Below are positions 44,083 through 52,727 of a DNA stretch of 64,000 bases, one piece after another. Numbering within the stretch: the stretch's first letter is position 1; the number at the start of each line of letters is the position of its first letter. This DNA is from an uncultured Lachnospiraceae bacterium. GTDB lineage: Bacteria; Bacillota; Clostridia; Lachnospirales; Lachnospiraceae. Location: positions 1 to 64,000 of the forward strand of contig CAMXQE010000006.1 in NCBI GenBank assembly GCA_947246015.1. The letters run 5' to 3'. The notes under the pieces are model-generated. The model was not told the origin of the DNA. It saw only the letters and a program-made list of their open reading frames with translations, and searched no databases. Made by a program: the position numbers and the translations under genes.

Positions 44083-45303
44083 ATGGGAACAGGGAAAATT
44101 GTATATGAAGGCATTCGTGAGGTAATCAACGGAAGGGCTGTTTTTATGCGGCAGAGTATGCAGCATGGGCAGGTGTACGGACAGATAGCGGAGCGGTTAG
44201 AGGATGAGGAATTCCGCAGGAAACTGGAAAGCTATCGGCGAAAAGAAGAAGAGGCGGATTGGGAAAGAAGTGTCGGATATACGGATGCTGCAGACTGTAT
44301 GGCACATATACTGACGGAAGAGGGACTGGAATATTTATTTGATGAACTTTTTTCCGAAAAGATTTTGCAGAGGTTAAAGGAGACGGATGACCCGGCCTAT
44401 CGGATGTATGCGCTGCCTATGTTCATGGACGGGGTGGAAAAGACGGTAGATATCACTTGTTTTGTGGTATATGGCATTATCTGCAGTCAGCGGTGCCGGC
44501 AGACGCTTTGGGCAGAGATTCCGGACGGAGATGATTATTATAAATATTATGAGCAGTCCCAATACCGCAGCTGGGCGATGGAGGAGTGTCTGAAAGCGGA
44601 AGAAATATGGGATGCCAGACTGTTAGTCGGTCTTTTGGAGAAAGTGCGGCAGGAAGAGGAAAATGGGTCTGCTTACCGTCTGCTTATGAAAATTATCTAT
44701 GCGGGATATGGAGAACTGCGGCAGTGGCTGGCGGAAAAAAACATGGTAACAGGGAGCGATATCAAATCGCAGGTATTCACGGCGCATTCCGAGGAATACA
44801 GCATGTTGTACTGTATCAGCGAAATTGTGCTTGCCATGGTCATGGCACAGGACAGTGGCGTAGAAGTCTGTATGGATTATGAGATGCTTCTTCTGCTGCA
44901 CTTTATGGAGCGCGGCGAAACAGAAATGAGGGAGGGAAACGGAAGCGTGCCGGATGAAAGGAAAGCGGAAAGGGCAGAAGAAAATCTGAAATTCCTGAAA
45001 AAGTTCAGGAAAAAATATGGAACCGTTTCCTCACTGGAGGCACTGGTGTTCCGGAACGGAACGAAAAAGATGGACCACCTGCTGTCAGGCGTGATGGCCC
45101 AATATCACATCAGTCCCAGGATGTTCTGCGGACTGGAACTGACGGAAGAAGAAGTGAAGGCATTGCTGGAACTGAACGATAAGTGGGACGTAAAATCCTA
45201 TTGGAGTATGCTGGTGATTGCCCATCTGTGCAAATATATAGAAGCATTAAAAGAACGCTATCTTATGCATACAGCAGAGAATTTCAGACAGCGTCCCTTT
45301 TAA
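44083..45303 (+). CDS. Unknown protein, helical, cytoplasmic
   Basis: 406 residues with no signal peptide or membrane segment. Predicted mostly alpha-helical with many Glu, Arg, Met and aromatic residues. I do not recognise a family and see no catalytic motif; the pattern of amphipathic helices would fit a repeat-like scaffold. It has its own promoter and a perfect AAGGAGGA ribosome site before the ATG at 44083. The next gene, an XRE regulator, is convergent and only 25 bp away. Confidence 0.75.
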   Translation: MGTGKIVYEGIREVINGRAVFMRQSMQHGQVYGQIAERLEDEEFRRKLESYRRKEEEADWERSVGYTDAADCMAHILTEEGLEYLFDELFSEKILQRLKETDDPAYRMYALPMFMDGVEKTVDITCFVVYGIICSQRCRQTLWAEIPDGDDYYKYYEQSQYRSWAMEECLKAEEIWDARLLVGLLEKVRQEEENGSAYRLLMKIIYAGYGELRQWLAEKNMVTGSDIKSQVFTAHSEEYSMLYCISEIVLAMVMAQDSGVEVCMDYEMLLLLHFMERGETEMREGNGSVPDERKAERAEENLKFLKKFRKKYGTVSSLEALVFRNGTKKMDHLLSGVMAQYHISPRMFCGLELTEEEVKALLELNDKWDVKSYWSMLVIAHLCKYIEALKERYLMHTAENFRQRPF

Positions 45304-45328
45304 CATGCGGCAGTCATAAGGCAGAAAA

Positions 45329-45679
45329 TTATGTTTCGTTTGAATTTTCAAGGAATGTCAAAAAGCGGACAAGTTCCAGCCGGTTATGCCGATTCAGCTT
45401 ATTCAGTACCAACAGGATATTCTTGAGAGGAATATCCTGTATGTAGTTGGTAGTGAGGTCAAACTCACCTGTGCGGCACGGGGAAGTACCAAGCAGGTAA
45501 TCGGAGCTTACATTGTAAAATGCCGCGATTTTTACTATATGCCTGACAGGAAGTTCCCGTTTATCCTGCTCATAGTGTGAGTATGACTGCTGGGATATAC
45601 CTAAGTAATCGGCTATCTGCTGCTGTTTTAAATTGTGTTCTTTTCTCAGTTTCCTGATACGGGCGGAAATATCAATCAT
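45329..45679 (-). CDS. XRE family helix-turn-helix regulator
   Basis: 116 residues. Residues 5-62 form a Cro/CI-type helix-turn-helix (IRKLRKEHNLKQQQIADYLGISQQSYSHYEQDKRELPVRHIVKIA then NVSSDYLLG); the C-terminal 50 residues are helical and of unknown role. Shares the SxDYLLxG ending of the domain with the divergent XRE protein at 45945, so the two could act on the shared 265-bp region between them. Confidence 0.88.
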   Translation of the reverse strand: MIDISARIRKLRKEHNLKQQQIADYLGISQQSYSHYEQDKRELPVRHIVKIAAFYNVSSDYLLGTSPCRTGEFDLTTNYIQDIPLKNILLVLNKLNRHNRLELVRFLTFLENSNET

Positions 45680-45944
45680 ATTGCCTCCTCCTTAATTCAT
45701 AGTGTATATAAGTATACCACATAAAAATGAGAAATTCAAATTAATTACATCAAAAAGTGTTAAAACCTGTAATAGTTCAGCCCAGGACCTTGCACTTGCT
45801 GCAAAGCGGTTACAAAAATGCAAACAGAATATGGAAAATCAGACAAAAAATGACAAGCACAGCTAATATTTTCCTACAGCATTACTTCCTGTCGGCGTAT
45901 TTTTAATCCATATATAATGAAAGAAAAAATGTGGAGGGCTGAAA

Positions 45945-46346
45945 ATGGGCAGTAATTGTGGTTTGATTGATAATACGGCAGTTGGCAAACGGATGAGGCA
46001 GATAAGGAAAACCAATAAGCTGACACAGGAAGAAATGGCGGAAGTTTTAGGTGTGAATCCCAATGCTGTCAGAGCCTACGAGAGAGGTGATTATGGCATT
46101 TCCAAAGAGGTGATGGCAAAAATCAGGCAGCATTTTCATGTCTCCATAGATTATTTGTTATTTGGAACGGGTAATGACTGGGAGTATCTGCTGATGCAGA
46201 TAAAAAGCGCATCGGAAGAAGATAAAATGAAGGTGCTAATGCATCTGCTGTTTTATTTTGTAAAAGAAAAAGAGAGGTGTTTTCATCAGGGAGCGGAAGA
46301 AGAGGAGATTATCCGGTATATAAAGAAGCTGTTCGAAAGTATGTAA
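45945..46346 (+). CDS. XRE family helix-turn-helix regulator
   Basis: 133 residues with a Cro/CI-type helix-turn-helix at about 13-70 (MRQIRKTNKLTQEEMAEVLGVNPNAVRAYERGDY, then VSIDYLLFG) and a helical C-terminus. Divergent from the XRE gene at 45329 across 265 bp with a TATAAT-like -10 near 45914. The stop codon is followed directly by a half-copy of the dispersed repeat. The ATG at 45945 has GGAGGG about eight bases upstream. Confidence 0.88.
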   Translation: MGSNCGLIDNTAVGKRMRQIRKTNKLTQEEMAEVLGVNPNAVRAYERGDYGISKEVMAKIRQHFHVSIDYLLFGTGNDWEYLLMQIKSASEEDKMKVLMHLLFYFVKEKERCFHQGAEEEEIIRYIKKLFESM

Positions 46347-46384
46347 CCAGAGCGTGCAGAAAGCAATTTTCAAATACACTCTGA
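46347..46384 (-). repeat. Dispersed palindromic repeat, deleted copy 5
   Basis: On the minus strand CAGAGTGTATTTGAAAATTG then CTTTCTGCA, joined to CGCTCTGG. This is the left half plus the outermost right end, with the middle deleted. It starts at the base after the XRE stop codon. Confidence 0.75.
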
Positions 46385-46589
46385 GAATCATGACGCAGGA
46401 GGATAAAGGAAAGAAAAAGAAAAGAAAAAGAAAAGAAGGTCAGCGGAATCATTCGTATCTTGTAGGCAGGCCGGTTATCGGATATAATAAAACAGCAGGT
46501 GCTGGAATGCCGGCAAATGAAAATGTGACAGGATGCAAACAGGTATTCATACAGCGCCGGAAAATACAAAGATAACGAGGAAATGGAAG

Positions 46590-49500
46590 ATGCTGACCAA
46601 AAGTGCAATAAGAAGGATGGCGGACAGTGCAGTTTATGCGCGGGGCATAGATATTTACCAGTCCGGAAAAGTAAGCGATTTCCGGGTGAAGAATGGAAAA
46701 GACGGGATATGGGTTATCCTGGCAAGAGTAAAGGGCAGTGGACGGAACGTTTATGAAGTAGAGATAGAATACGATGACAGACTGGAGGAGGTAGAAGGCT
46801 TTTTCTGCTCCTGTCCTGCTTTTTATAATTATGACGGGCTGTGCAAGCATAGCATTGCCGTGCTTTTGGAATTTACAGATTACGAGGAGCAGCATCCTTT
46901 ATTTTTCATGGGAGAAAGCGGGAAGAAAAGGTATCCTGCAGTATTGGGGCAGGAAGAGACGACACCGGCGATGAAAGAGCTTTTGTTAAAAAAGTTTATG
47001 CAGCGGACTTATCCTATGGTATATAAAGAAACGTGCGGAAAAGTGAAGCTGGTGCCGTATTTGGAATTTCGGAGCGACAGGATGACGGTGGAATTCCGGA
47101 TTGGGATTTCCAAGATGTATGTGCTGAAGGACATATTTGAATTTTGGAATCATATGCGGGAAGCGAAACAGTATGCTTACGGAAAACAGCTGGAATTTCT
47201 TCATATGCGGGAGGCATTTGCGGAAGAGTCCCGGAAAATGGTGGATTTTGTCCTTTCCTGGGCGGAACGCAATGCGGGACGGTATTTATCTTATTACGGT
47301 TATTTTTACGAACAGAATTTCCAGAAGATAAGGACGCTGGAACTGAATATGCAGGAACTGGAGGAATTTTTGGAAGCTACGGACCATCATAGGTTCTATG
47401 CCAACTGCATGGGGGAAGGCGAGAGGGAATGGAAAGTCGCAGAAGAAAAATTAAAGCGGAGCATGACCATCACCGGGAAAAAAGAGGGAATAGAAGTATG
47501 CACAAAAGGTTTTCTGGGGTATTTGGGGGAAAAATATATCTGTTATTTCGCGGACGGTTTGATTTACCTGGAAGACCGGAAAGAAATTAAGCCGATTGAA
47601 GATTTTTTGCTCTGTATGGGACAGGTGCCGGAGCAGAAAGCGTTTATCCGGAAAGAGGATGTGCCGATATTCTGCAGTCAGCTGCTGCCTAAATTAGAAC
47701 CGTTTTATGAATGTACGCAGGAGAATTTCCACGCGGCGGAATATCTCCAGACCCCTGCATCTTTTGAAATATATCTGGATGCACCGCAGAAGGACTTTAT
47801 CACCTGTAAACTGTTTGCTGTTTATGGGGAGGACGGGAAGTATGATTTATATAAGGAAGAGCCGTCAAAGGAGCCGGGTATAAGGGATATCATCAGGGAA
47901 ATGGAAGTGGGGCAGGAGATTTCCGCATATTTTAATGCCTATGATGAAGAGAACGGCATGATGGCGCTTTCGGGAGATGAGGATAAGCTGTATGAGCTGC
48001 TGGTACATGGAATTGCGAGGATGCAGGAACTGGGAGAAGTTTTTGTTTCGGATGCGCTGAAACGGTTCCATACCACATCCGCGCCGAAGGTATCCATGGG
48101 GATTTCCCTTGTGGGAGATATGCTGGAACTTTCCATGAGTGCGGGAGACATGCCGATGGAGCAGCTGATTGAGATTTTGTCCAAATATGACAGGAAACGG
48201 AAATATTACCGGCTGAAGAACGGCAGTTTTGTGGATGTGGAAGACAGTGAACTGGGAGTTTTAGTGCGGTTAAAGGAAGAATTGGGCATTACGGACCGGC
48301 AGTTGAAGCAGGAGAGGATTGCGCTGCCGAAATACCGGGCGCTGTATCTGGATGGTGAGTTGAAAGCGAATCCGGTATTCAGTACAGTGAAGAGCAGGAA
48401 TTTCAAGGAACTGGTGCGGAACATGAGAACGGTGGAGGACAATGATTTTGAAGTGCCTGCCAGTCTGGAAGAAATCATGCAGGAGTATCAGAAGAAGGGA
48501 TTTCTGTGGATTAAGACGTTGAAAAACAATGGATTCGGAGGGATTCTGGCGGATGATATGGGATTGGGAAAGACGCTTCAGGTAATCGCGTTTCTGCTGT
48601 CCGAGTATATCGACGCCGCTCCGTCGGAAAACAAACGCTGTCTCATTGTGGCTCCGGCTTCTTTGGTTTTTAACTGGAGCAGCGAAATAGAGCGGTTTGC
48701 ACCAGCCCTGCATGTGAAGACCGTAACGGGAACGGCAGCGGAGAGAAAAGACGTGATATACGGGGCGGGGGAGCGGGATATCCTGCTGACTTCCTATGAT
48801 TTGTTAAGGAGGGATATTGACAGTTATGCAGGCATACGGTTTTACTGTCAGGTTATAGATGAAGCCCAGTATATCAAGAACCACAATACGCAGGCGGCAA
48901 GGGCGGTAAAGGAAATCGAGGCAGGATTTAAGCTGGCATTGACCGGTACGCCGGTGGAGAACAGACTGAGCGAACTGTGGAGCATTTTTGATTATCTGAT
49001 GCCGGGATTTTTGTATTCTTATCAGCATTTCAGGGAGGAAATCGAACTTCCCATTGTGCAGAACAACAGCGAAGAGGCCATGCGGAAGCTGCAGAAGATG
49101 ATAGGCCCTTTTGTGCTCCGCAGACTGAAGAAGGATGTGCTGACGGATTTGCCGGATAAACTGGAAGAAAATATCTATGCGAAGCTGGAGGGTGAGCAGC
49201 AGAAACTATATGATGCCCATGTACAGCGGATGCGCATGATGCTGGATAAGACCAGCGAGGAAGAATTCCGGAATTCCAAAATACAGATTCTGGCGGAATT
49301 GACGAAACTCCGGCAGATATGCTGTGAACCGTCGCTTGTTTTTGAAAATTATAAAGAAAATTCGGCAAAGATGGAGATGTGTGTGGACTTGGTGCGCAAT
49401 GCGGTAAACGGCGGGCATAAAGTGTTATTGTTTTCCCAGTTCACTTCCATGCTGGACCGGATAAAGAGTGCGCTGGATGAAGAGGAAATCCGCAGTTATA

Positions 49501-49871
49501 TGCTGACGGGAGCCACACCGAAAGAGAAAAGGGTGCAGATGGTGGATGCGTTCAACCGGAACGATACGCCGGTATTCTGCATTTCCTTAAAGGCGGGGGG
49601 AACGGGCTTAAACCTGACTTCGGCGGATATGGTCATTCATTATGACCCGTGGTGGAATTTAGCGGTACAGAATCAGGCAACCGACCGTGCCCACAGAATC
49701 GGACAGAAGAATGTGGTCAATGTATATAAGCTGATTCTGAAAGGTACGATAGAGGATAACATTGTCAGGCTTCAGGAGCGGAAGAAAGAACTGGCGGAGC
49801 AGGTGCTTGGCGGTGACGGCATGGGCAGCGGCAGCTTCACAAAAGAAGAACTGCTGGAGCTGCTCCGGTAA
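46590..49871 (+). CDS. SNF2-family helicase/ATPase with SWIM zinc finger
   Basis: 1093 residues. An N-terminal SWIM finger (Cys73-x-Cys ... CKH) is followed by a long bacterial SNF2-associated region (about 130-600) and the SF2 motor. Motor motifs are ADDMGLGKTLQ (about 650), VIDEAQYIKN, LTGTPVENRLSELWSIFDYL, LFSQFTSML, SLKAGGTGLNLTSAD and TDRAHRIGQ. Bacterial members act with RNA polymerase or on DNA; the exact role is unclear and no methylase or nuclease partner is adjacent. The ATG at 46590 is chosen over 46533 because the upstream residues are not family-like. It ends ten bases from the convergent MFS gene. Confidence 0.9.
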   Translation: MLTKSAIRRMADSAVYARGIDIYQSGKVSDFRVKNGKDGIWVILARVKGSGRNVYEVEIEYDDRLEEVEGFFCSCPAFYNYDGLCKHSIAVLLEFTDYEEQHPLFFMGESGKKRYPAVLGQEETTPAMKELLLKKFMQRTYPMVYKETCGKVKLVPYLEFRSDRMTVEFRIGISKMYVLKDIFEFWNHMREAKQYAYGKQLEFLHMREAFAEESRKMVDFVLSWAERNAGRYLSYYGYFYEQNFQKIRTLELNMQELEEFLEATDHHRFYANCMGEGEREWKVAEEKLKRSMTITGKKEGIEVCTKGFLGYLGEKYICYFADGLIYLEDRKEIKPIEDFLLCMGQVPEQKAFIRKEDVPIFCSQLLPKLEPFYECTQENFHAAEYLQTPASFEIYLDAPQKDFITCKLFAVYGEDGKYDLYKEEPSKEPGIRDIIREMEVGQEISAYFNAYDEENGMMALSGDEDKLYELLVHGIARMQELGEVFVSDALKRFHTTSAPKVSMGISLVGDMLELSMSAGDMPMEQLIEILSKYDRKRKYYRLKNGSFVDVEDSELGVLVRLKEELGITDRQLKQERIALPKYRALYLDGELKANPVFSTVKSRNFKELVRNMRTVEDNDFEVPASLEEIMQEYQKKGFLWIKTLKNNGFGGILADDMGLGKTLQVIAFLLSEYIDAAPSENKRCLIVAPASLVFNWSSEIERFAPALHVKTVTGTAAERKDVIYGAGERDILLTSYDLLRRDIDSYAGIRFYCQVIDEAQYIKNHNTQAARAVKEIEAGFKLALTGTPVENRLSELWSIFDYLMPGFLYSYQHFREEIELPIVQNNSEEAMRKLQKMIGPFVLRRLKKDVLTDLPDKLEENIYAKLEGEQQKLYDAHVQRMRMMLDKTSEEEFRNSKIQILAELTKLRQICCEPSLVFENYKENSAKMEMCVDLVRNAVNGGHKVLLFSQFTSMLDRIKSALDEEEIRSYMLTGATPKEKRVQMVDAFNRNDTPVFCISLKAGGTGLNLTSADMVIHYDPWWNLAVQNQATDRAHRIGQKNVVNVYKLILKGTIEDNIVRLQERKKELAEQVLGGDGMGSGSFTKEELLELLR

Positions 49872-49881
49872 CCCGGAGTGC

Positions 49882-51072
49882 CTATGCTGCGTTCTTACGA
49901 AGGACAAGCAGGCCGCAGAGCAGAAGGATGGGAAATGCTATGGCTGCCAGTATGCCGGCCTGAAGATTGTCACCCATCCCGGCAGAAACCATGCCTGTCA
50001 CGGTAGGGCCCAGGGAACAGCCAATATCGCCGCCTAAAGCCAGCAGCGCAAACATGACGGTGCCGCCGTTCCGGATGCGGGCAGACGCAATGCTGAAGGT
50101 GCCGGGCCAAAGGATGCCTACTGACAGCCCGCACAATCCGCAGCCAAACAGCCCGATGATGGGAATGGGAGACAGGGAGATGGCAAGATAGCTGAACAGG
50201 CAGAGCAGGCCGCTGAAAAACATGAAGCGTTCCAGTTTTATCTTTTCTCCGAATTTCCCGTAGAAAGCTCGGGATGCTCCCATCAGCAGGGCGAAGAACA
50301 TAGGGCCGGCGAGGTCGCCTATGGTTTTGCCTACCTGAAGACCTTTTTCCGCGAAAGTGGAAGCCCACTGGCTCACCGCCTGTTCACAGGCTCCGGCACA
50401 TATCATGAGGAGCATAATGAGCCAGAACAGTCTCAGACGGAATAATTCCATAAGCTTCATGCCGCTTTCCCCTTCTGCCAGGAGGGAGGCAATCGGAACT
50501 TTTAGGAAGAATAAAGTATTGCAAACCGGAATGACAGCCCAAAGGAGGGCCAGGATTTTCCAGTGTCCGATGCCAAAGAGGGAGAAAAAGAGGGTGGAAA
50601 GCAGTACGACCGCTACATGTCCCCAGCAGTAAAAGGAATGGAGGAGACTCATGGCGGATTCTTTGTTATCCGTCGGACAGGCTTCCACAATGGGACTGAT
50701 TAGTACTTCGATTAAACCGCCGCCGATGGCATAGATGATAACGGAAGCCATCAGTCCCATAAAAGGCGTCGGCATGACATCGGGCAGTATGGTAAGGCTG
50801 ATTAAGCCGGCGGCCGGGAAAATATGGGCCAGAATAACGGAAGCCCGGTATCCGATTTTATCTATAAAACCTGCTGACAGAAGGTCTGTCACAAGCTGCA
50901 GTCCGAAATTGAATGTGACGAGAAAGGTAATCCGGGACAGGGGAATCCCGTAAGCGGACTGGAAGGTAAGGAACAGCAGGGGAATGAAGTTGTTGACGAT
51001 GGCCTGGACGATATAACCGGTAAAGCAGGCATAAATGGTGTGTTTGTAAGTGAAACGTGTAGTTTGCCGCAT
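49882..51072 (-). CDS. Major facilitator superfamily transporter
   Basis: 396 residues with about twelve hydrophobic segments in two six-helix halves; features include a first-half SAGFIDKIGYRASVI loop (the D-x-x-G-R-like motif between helices 2 and 3) and the second-half GASRAFYGKFGEKIKLERFMF. Resembles the sugar-porter/FucP-like or general MFS_1 group; substrate unknown. The ATG at 51072 follows AAGGAGA on the minus strand. Convergent with the SNF2 gene and divergent from the alarmone synthetase. Confidence 0.88.
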   Translation of the reverse strand: MRQTTRFTYKHTIYACFTGYIVQAIVNNFIPLLFLTFQSAYGIPLSRITFLVTFNFGLQLVTDLLSAGFIDKIGYRASVILAHIFPAAGLISLTILPDVMPTPFMGLMASVIIYAIGGGLIEVLISPIVEACPTDNKESAMSLLHSFYCWGHVAVVLLSTLFFSLFGIGHWKILALLWAVIPVCNTLFFLKVPIASLLAEGESGMKLMELFRLRLFWLIMLLMICAGACEQAVSQWASTFAEKGLQVGKTIGDLAGPMFFALLMGASRAFYGKFGEKIKLERFMFFSGLLCLFSYLAISLSPIPIIGLFGCGLCGLSVGILWPGTFSIASARIRNGGTVMFALLALGGDIGCSLGPTVTGMVSAGMGDNLQAGILAAIAFPILLLCGLLVLRKNAA

Positions 51073-51251
51073 GACGATTCTCCTTTGCTACGAACAATAA
51101 TCCTATTTTAAGACCATTGTTGTTCAGATGCAATATCGGGAAAGGAAAAATCCGGAAAATATTGACTTTATGGCGGAAATCCATTATTTTACTATAATAA
51201 AGCAGGAGTGTGTCAGGAACAATACGGAAACAAATACAAGGATGGAAGAAA

Positions 51252-51314
51252 GAGTGAAAGATTTTTCAAATCTTTCACTCCGCAAGTTTGTGTCTGCGCT
51301 GTATCCACAAACTT
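51252..51314 (+). promoter_or_regulatory. Tandem hairpins in the alarmone synthetase leader
   Basis: Hairpin 1: perfect 13-bp stem GAGTGAAAGATTT/AAATCTTTCACTC with loop TTC (51252-51280). Hairpin 2: 9-bp stem AAGTTTGTG/CACAAACTT with a 13-base loop (51284-51314). Neither has a U-run. They end 37 bases before the ATG. Confidence 0.6.
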
Positions 51315-51351
51315 GATATGCGCAAAAAGCAGCGCAGAGATGAGGAAATAC

Positions 51352-52035
51352 ATGGAGAAAAATGTCGAAAATATACAGGAAATGCGGAACAGGGAACAGA
51401 TAGAAATGTTTTTGAAGGGGAAGGACAACATTGATAAATTCAGACGGATTATCATGCAGTATGAATGCGCCATGCTGGAAATCAAGACGAAACTGGATGT
51501 GCTGAATACGGAGTTGTCGCTGCAGAAAAGCAGGAATCCTTTTGAAACAATCAAATGCAGGATAAAATCGCCGGAGAGCATTTTTGAGAAAATGAAAAGG
51601 AACCATATCCCGATGACGGTGGAAGATATGGAAAAGAATATGAACGACATTGCGGGAATCCGCGTAATCTGTTCATTTCCGGATGATATTTATATGCTGG
51701 CGGATTGTCTGCTGGCACAGGATGACATTACGCTGATTGCAAAAAAGGACTATATCAAAAAGCCGAAACCGAACGGATACCGGAGCCTTCATTTAATTGT
51801 AGAAGTCCCGATTTTTCTAACGGACGAAAAGAAACCGATGCGTGTGGAAGTGCAGTTCCGCACTATAGCGATGGATTTCTGGGCGAGTCTGGAGCATAAG
51901 ATGAAATATAAGAAGCACATCGAAAAGGCGGAAAGCATCTCCAATGAACTGTATTACTGTGCGGAGCTGATAGCACAGCTGGACGGCAGGATGCAGCAGA
52001 TAAGGGAGAAGATAGAAGGAGCGCCGGAAAGCTGA
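51352..52035 (+). CDS. Small (p)ppGpp synthetase (RelA/SpoT domain)
   Basis: 227 residues of the small alarmone synthetase type (RelP/RelQ-like): RelA_SpoT nucleotidyltransferase domain at about 50-180, with RIKSPESIFEKMKR, MNDIAGIRVICSF, KPKPNGYRSLHLIV and VEVQFRTIAMDFWASLEHK. It lacks HD hydrolase, TGS and ACT domains. Makes (p)ppGpp from GTP/GDP and ATP, slowing growth under stress. The ATG at 51352 is preferred (GATGAGGA upstream); in-frame codons back to 51208 run through the two hairpins and are not family-like. Confidence 0.88.
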   Translation: MEKNVENIQEMRNREQIEMFLKGKDNIDKFRRIIMQYECAMLEIKTKLDVLNTELSLQKSRNPFETIKCRIKSPESIFEKMKRNHIPMTVEDMEKNMNDIAGIRVICSFPDDIYMLADCLLAQDDITLIAKKDYIKKPKPNGYRSLHLIVEVPIFLTDEKKPMRVEVQFRTIAMDFWASLEHKMKYKKHIEKAESISNELYYCAELIAQLDGRMQQIREKIEGAPES

Positions 52036-52070
52036 ACTTACCCGATTTTCATGTAAAGTGTTAAAAACAC

Positions 52071-52155
52071 TTGCATTTTCTAAAGTGTGGTGCTATAGTA
52101 GAGGAAGTTAATACGTAACTGTTAACAAGAGTGGACTTGCGAGTCCACTCTTTTT
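52071..52155 (+). promoter_or_regulatory. nusA operon promoter and leader attenuator
   Basis: -35 TTGCAT (52071-52076), 17-bp spacer, -10 TATAGT (52094-52099). About 30 bases into the transcript lies an intrinsic terminator: stem AGAGTGGACT/AGTCCACTCT (52128-52151) and TTTT, before rimP at 52209. In Bacillus subtilis a NusA-dependent leader terminator autoregulates the same operon. Confidence 0.75.
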
Positions 52156-52208
52156 GCGGATAAGAGACAGCAGTTATTTGCAAGTACGGAAAAGGGAGAG
52201 GTGAGTAA

Positions 52209-52685
52209 ATGTCCAGAAGGGAGACGTATGAAAGCATGACAGAGGAACTGCTTTTGCCTATTACGGAAAAAGCGGGTGTCGAAATCTATGATGTGGAATA
52301 TGTCAGGGAAGGCAGTGATTTTTATCTGAGGGCATATATTGATAAGCCGGGCGGTGTGGATATCAATGATTGCGAAAGGGTCAGCCGGGCTTTGTCGGAT
52401 GCATTGGATGAGAAGGATTTTATTGCGGATGCATATATTTTAGAGGTGAGCAGTCCGGGACTTGGCCGGACGCTGAAGAAAGACAAACATTTGGCAAAGA
52501 GCATTGGCGAGGCGGTGGAAATAAAGACCTATAAGCCGATTGAGAAATGCAGGGAATTTGAAGGAGTCTTAAAGGGCTATGACAAAGATTCCGTGACAAT
52601 AGAAGTGGAAGAGGAGACAGGAAAGAAAGAACTGGTTTTTGCAAGGGCGGATGTTGCATTAATCAGGCTGGCACTCGATTTTTAA
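52209..52685 (+). CDS. rimP: Ribosome maturation factor RimP
   Basis: 158 residues, full-length RimP: N-terminal domain with VYDVEYVREGSDFYLRAYID, then VSSPGLGRTLKKDKHL at the domain hinge, and the C-terminal SH3-like domain. Assists 30S assembly. The GTG-adjacent GGGAGAGGTG supplies the ribosome site before the ATG at 52209. First gene of the transcription/translation operon. Confidence 0.97.
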   Translation: MSRRETYESMTEELLLPITEKAGVEIYDVEYVREGSDFYLRAYIDKPGGVDINDCERVSRALSDALDEKDFIADAYILEVSSPGLGRTLKKDKHLAKSIGEAVEIKTYKPIEKCREFEGVLKGYDKDSVTIEVEEETGKKELVFARADVALIRLALDF

Positions 52686-52727
52686 GATAAATGATAGCGG
52701 TGGAAACGCGGAAAGGAAAAAGGAAAA

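Noticed and set aside
46590..49871. DISARM-type or other antiphage locus around the SNF2 helicase
   Set aside because: No methylase, DUF1998, phospholipase or nuclease gene is adjacent; such SWIM/SNF2 proteins also occur alone.
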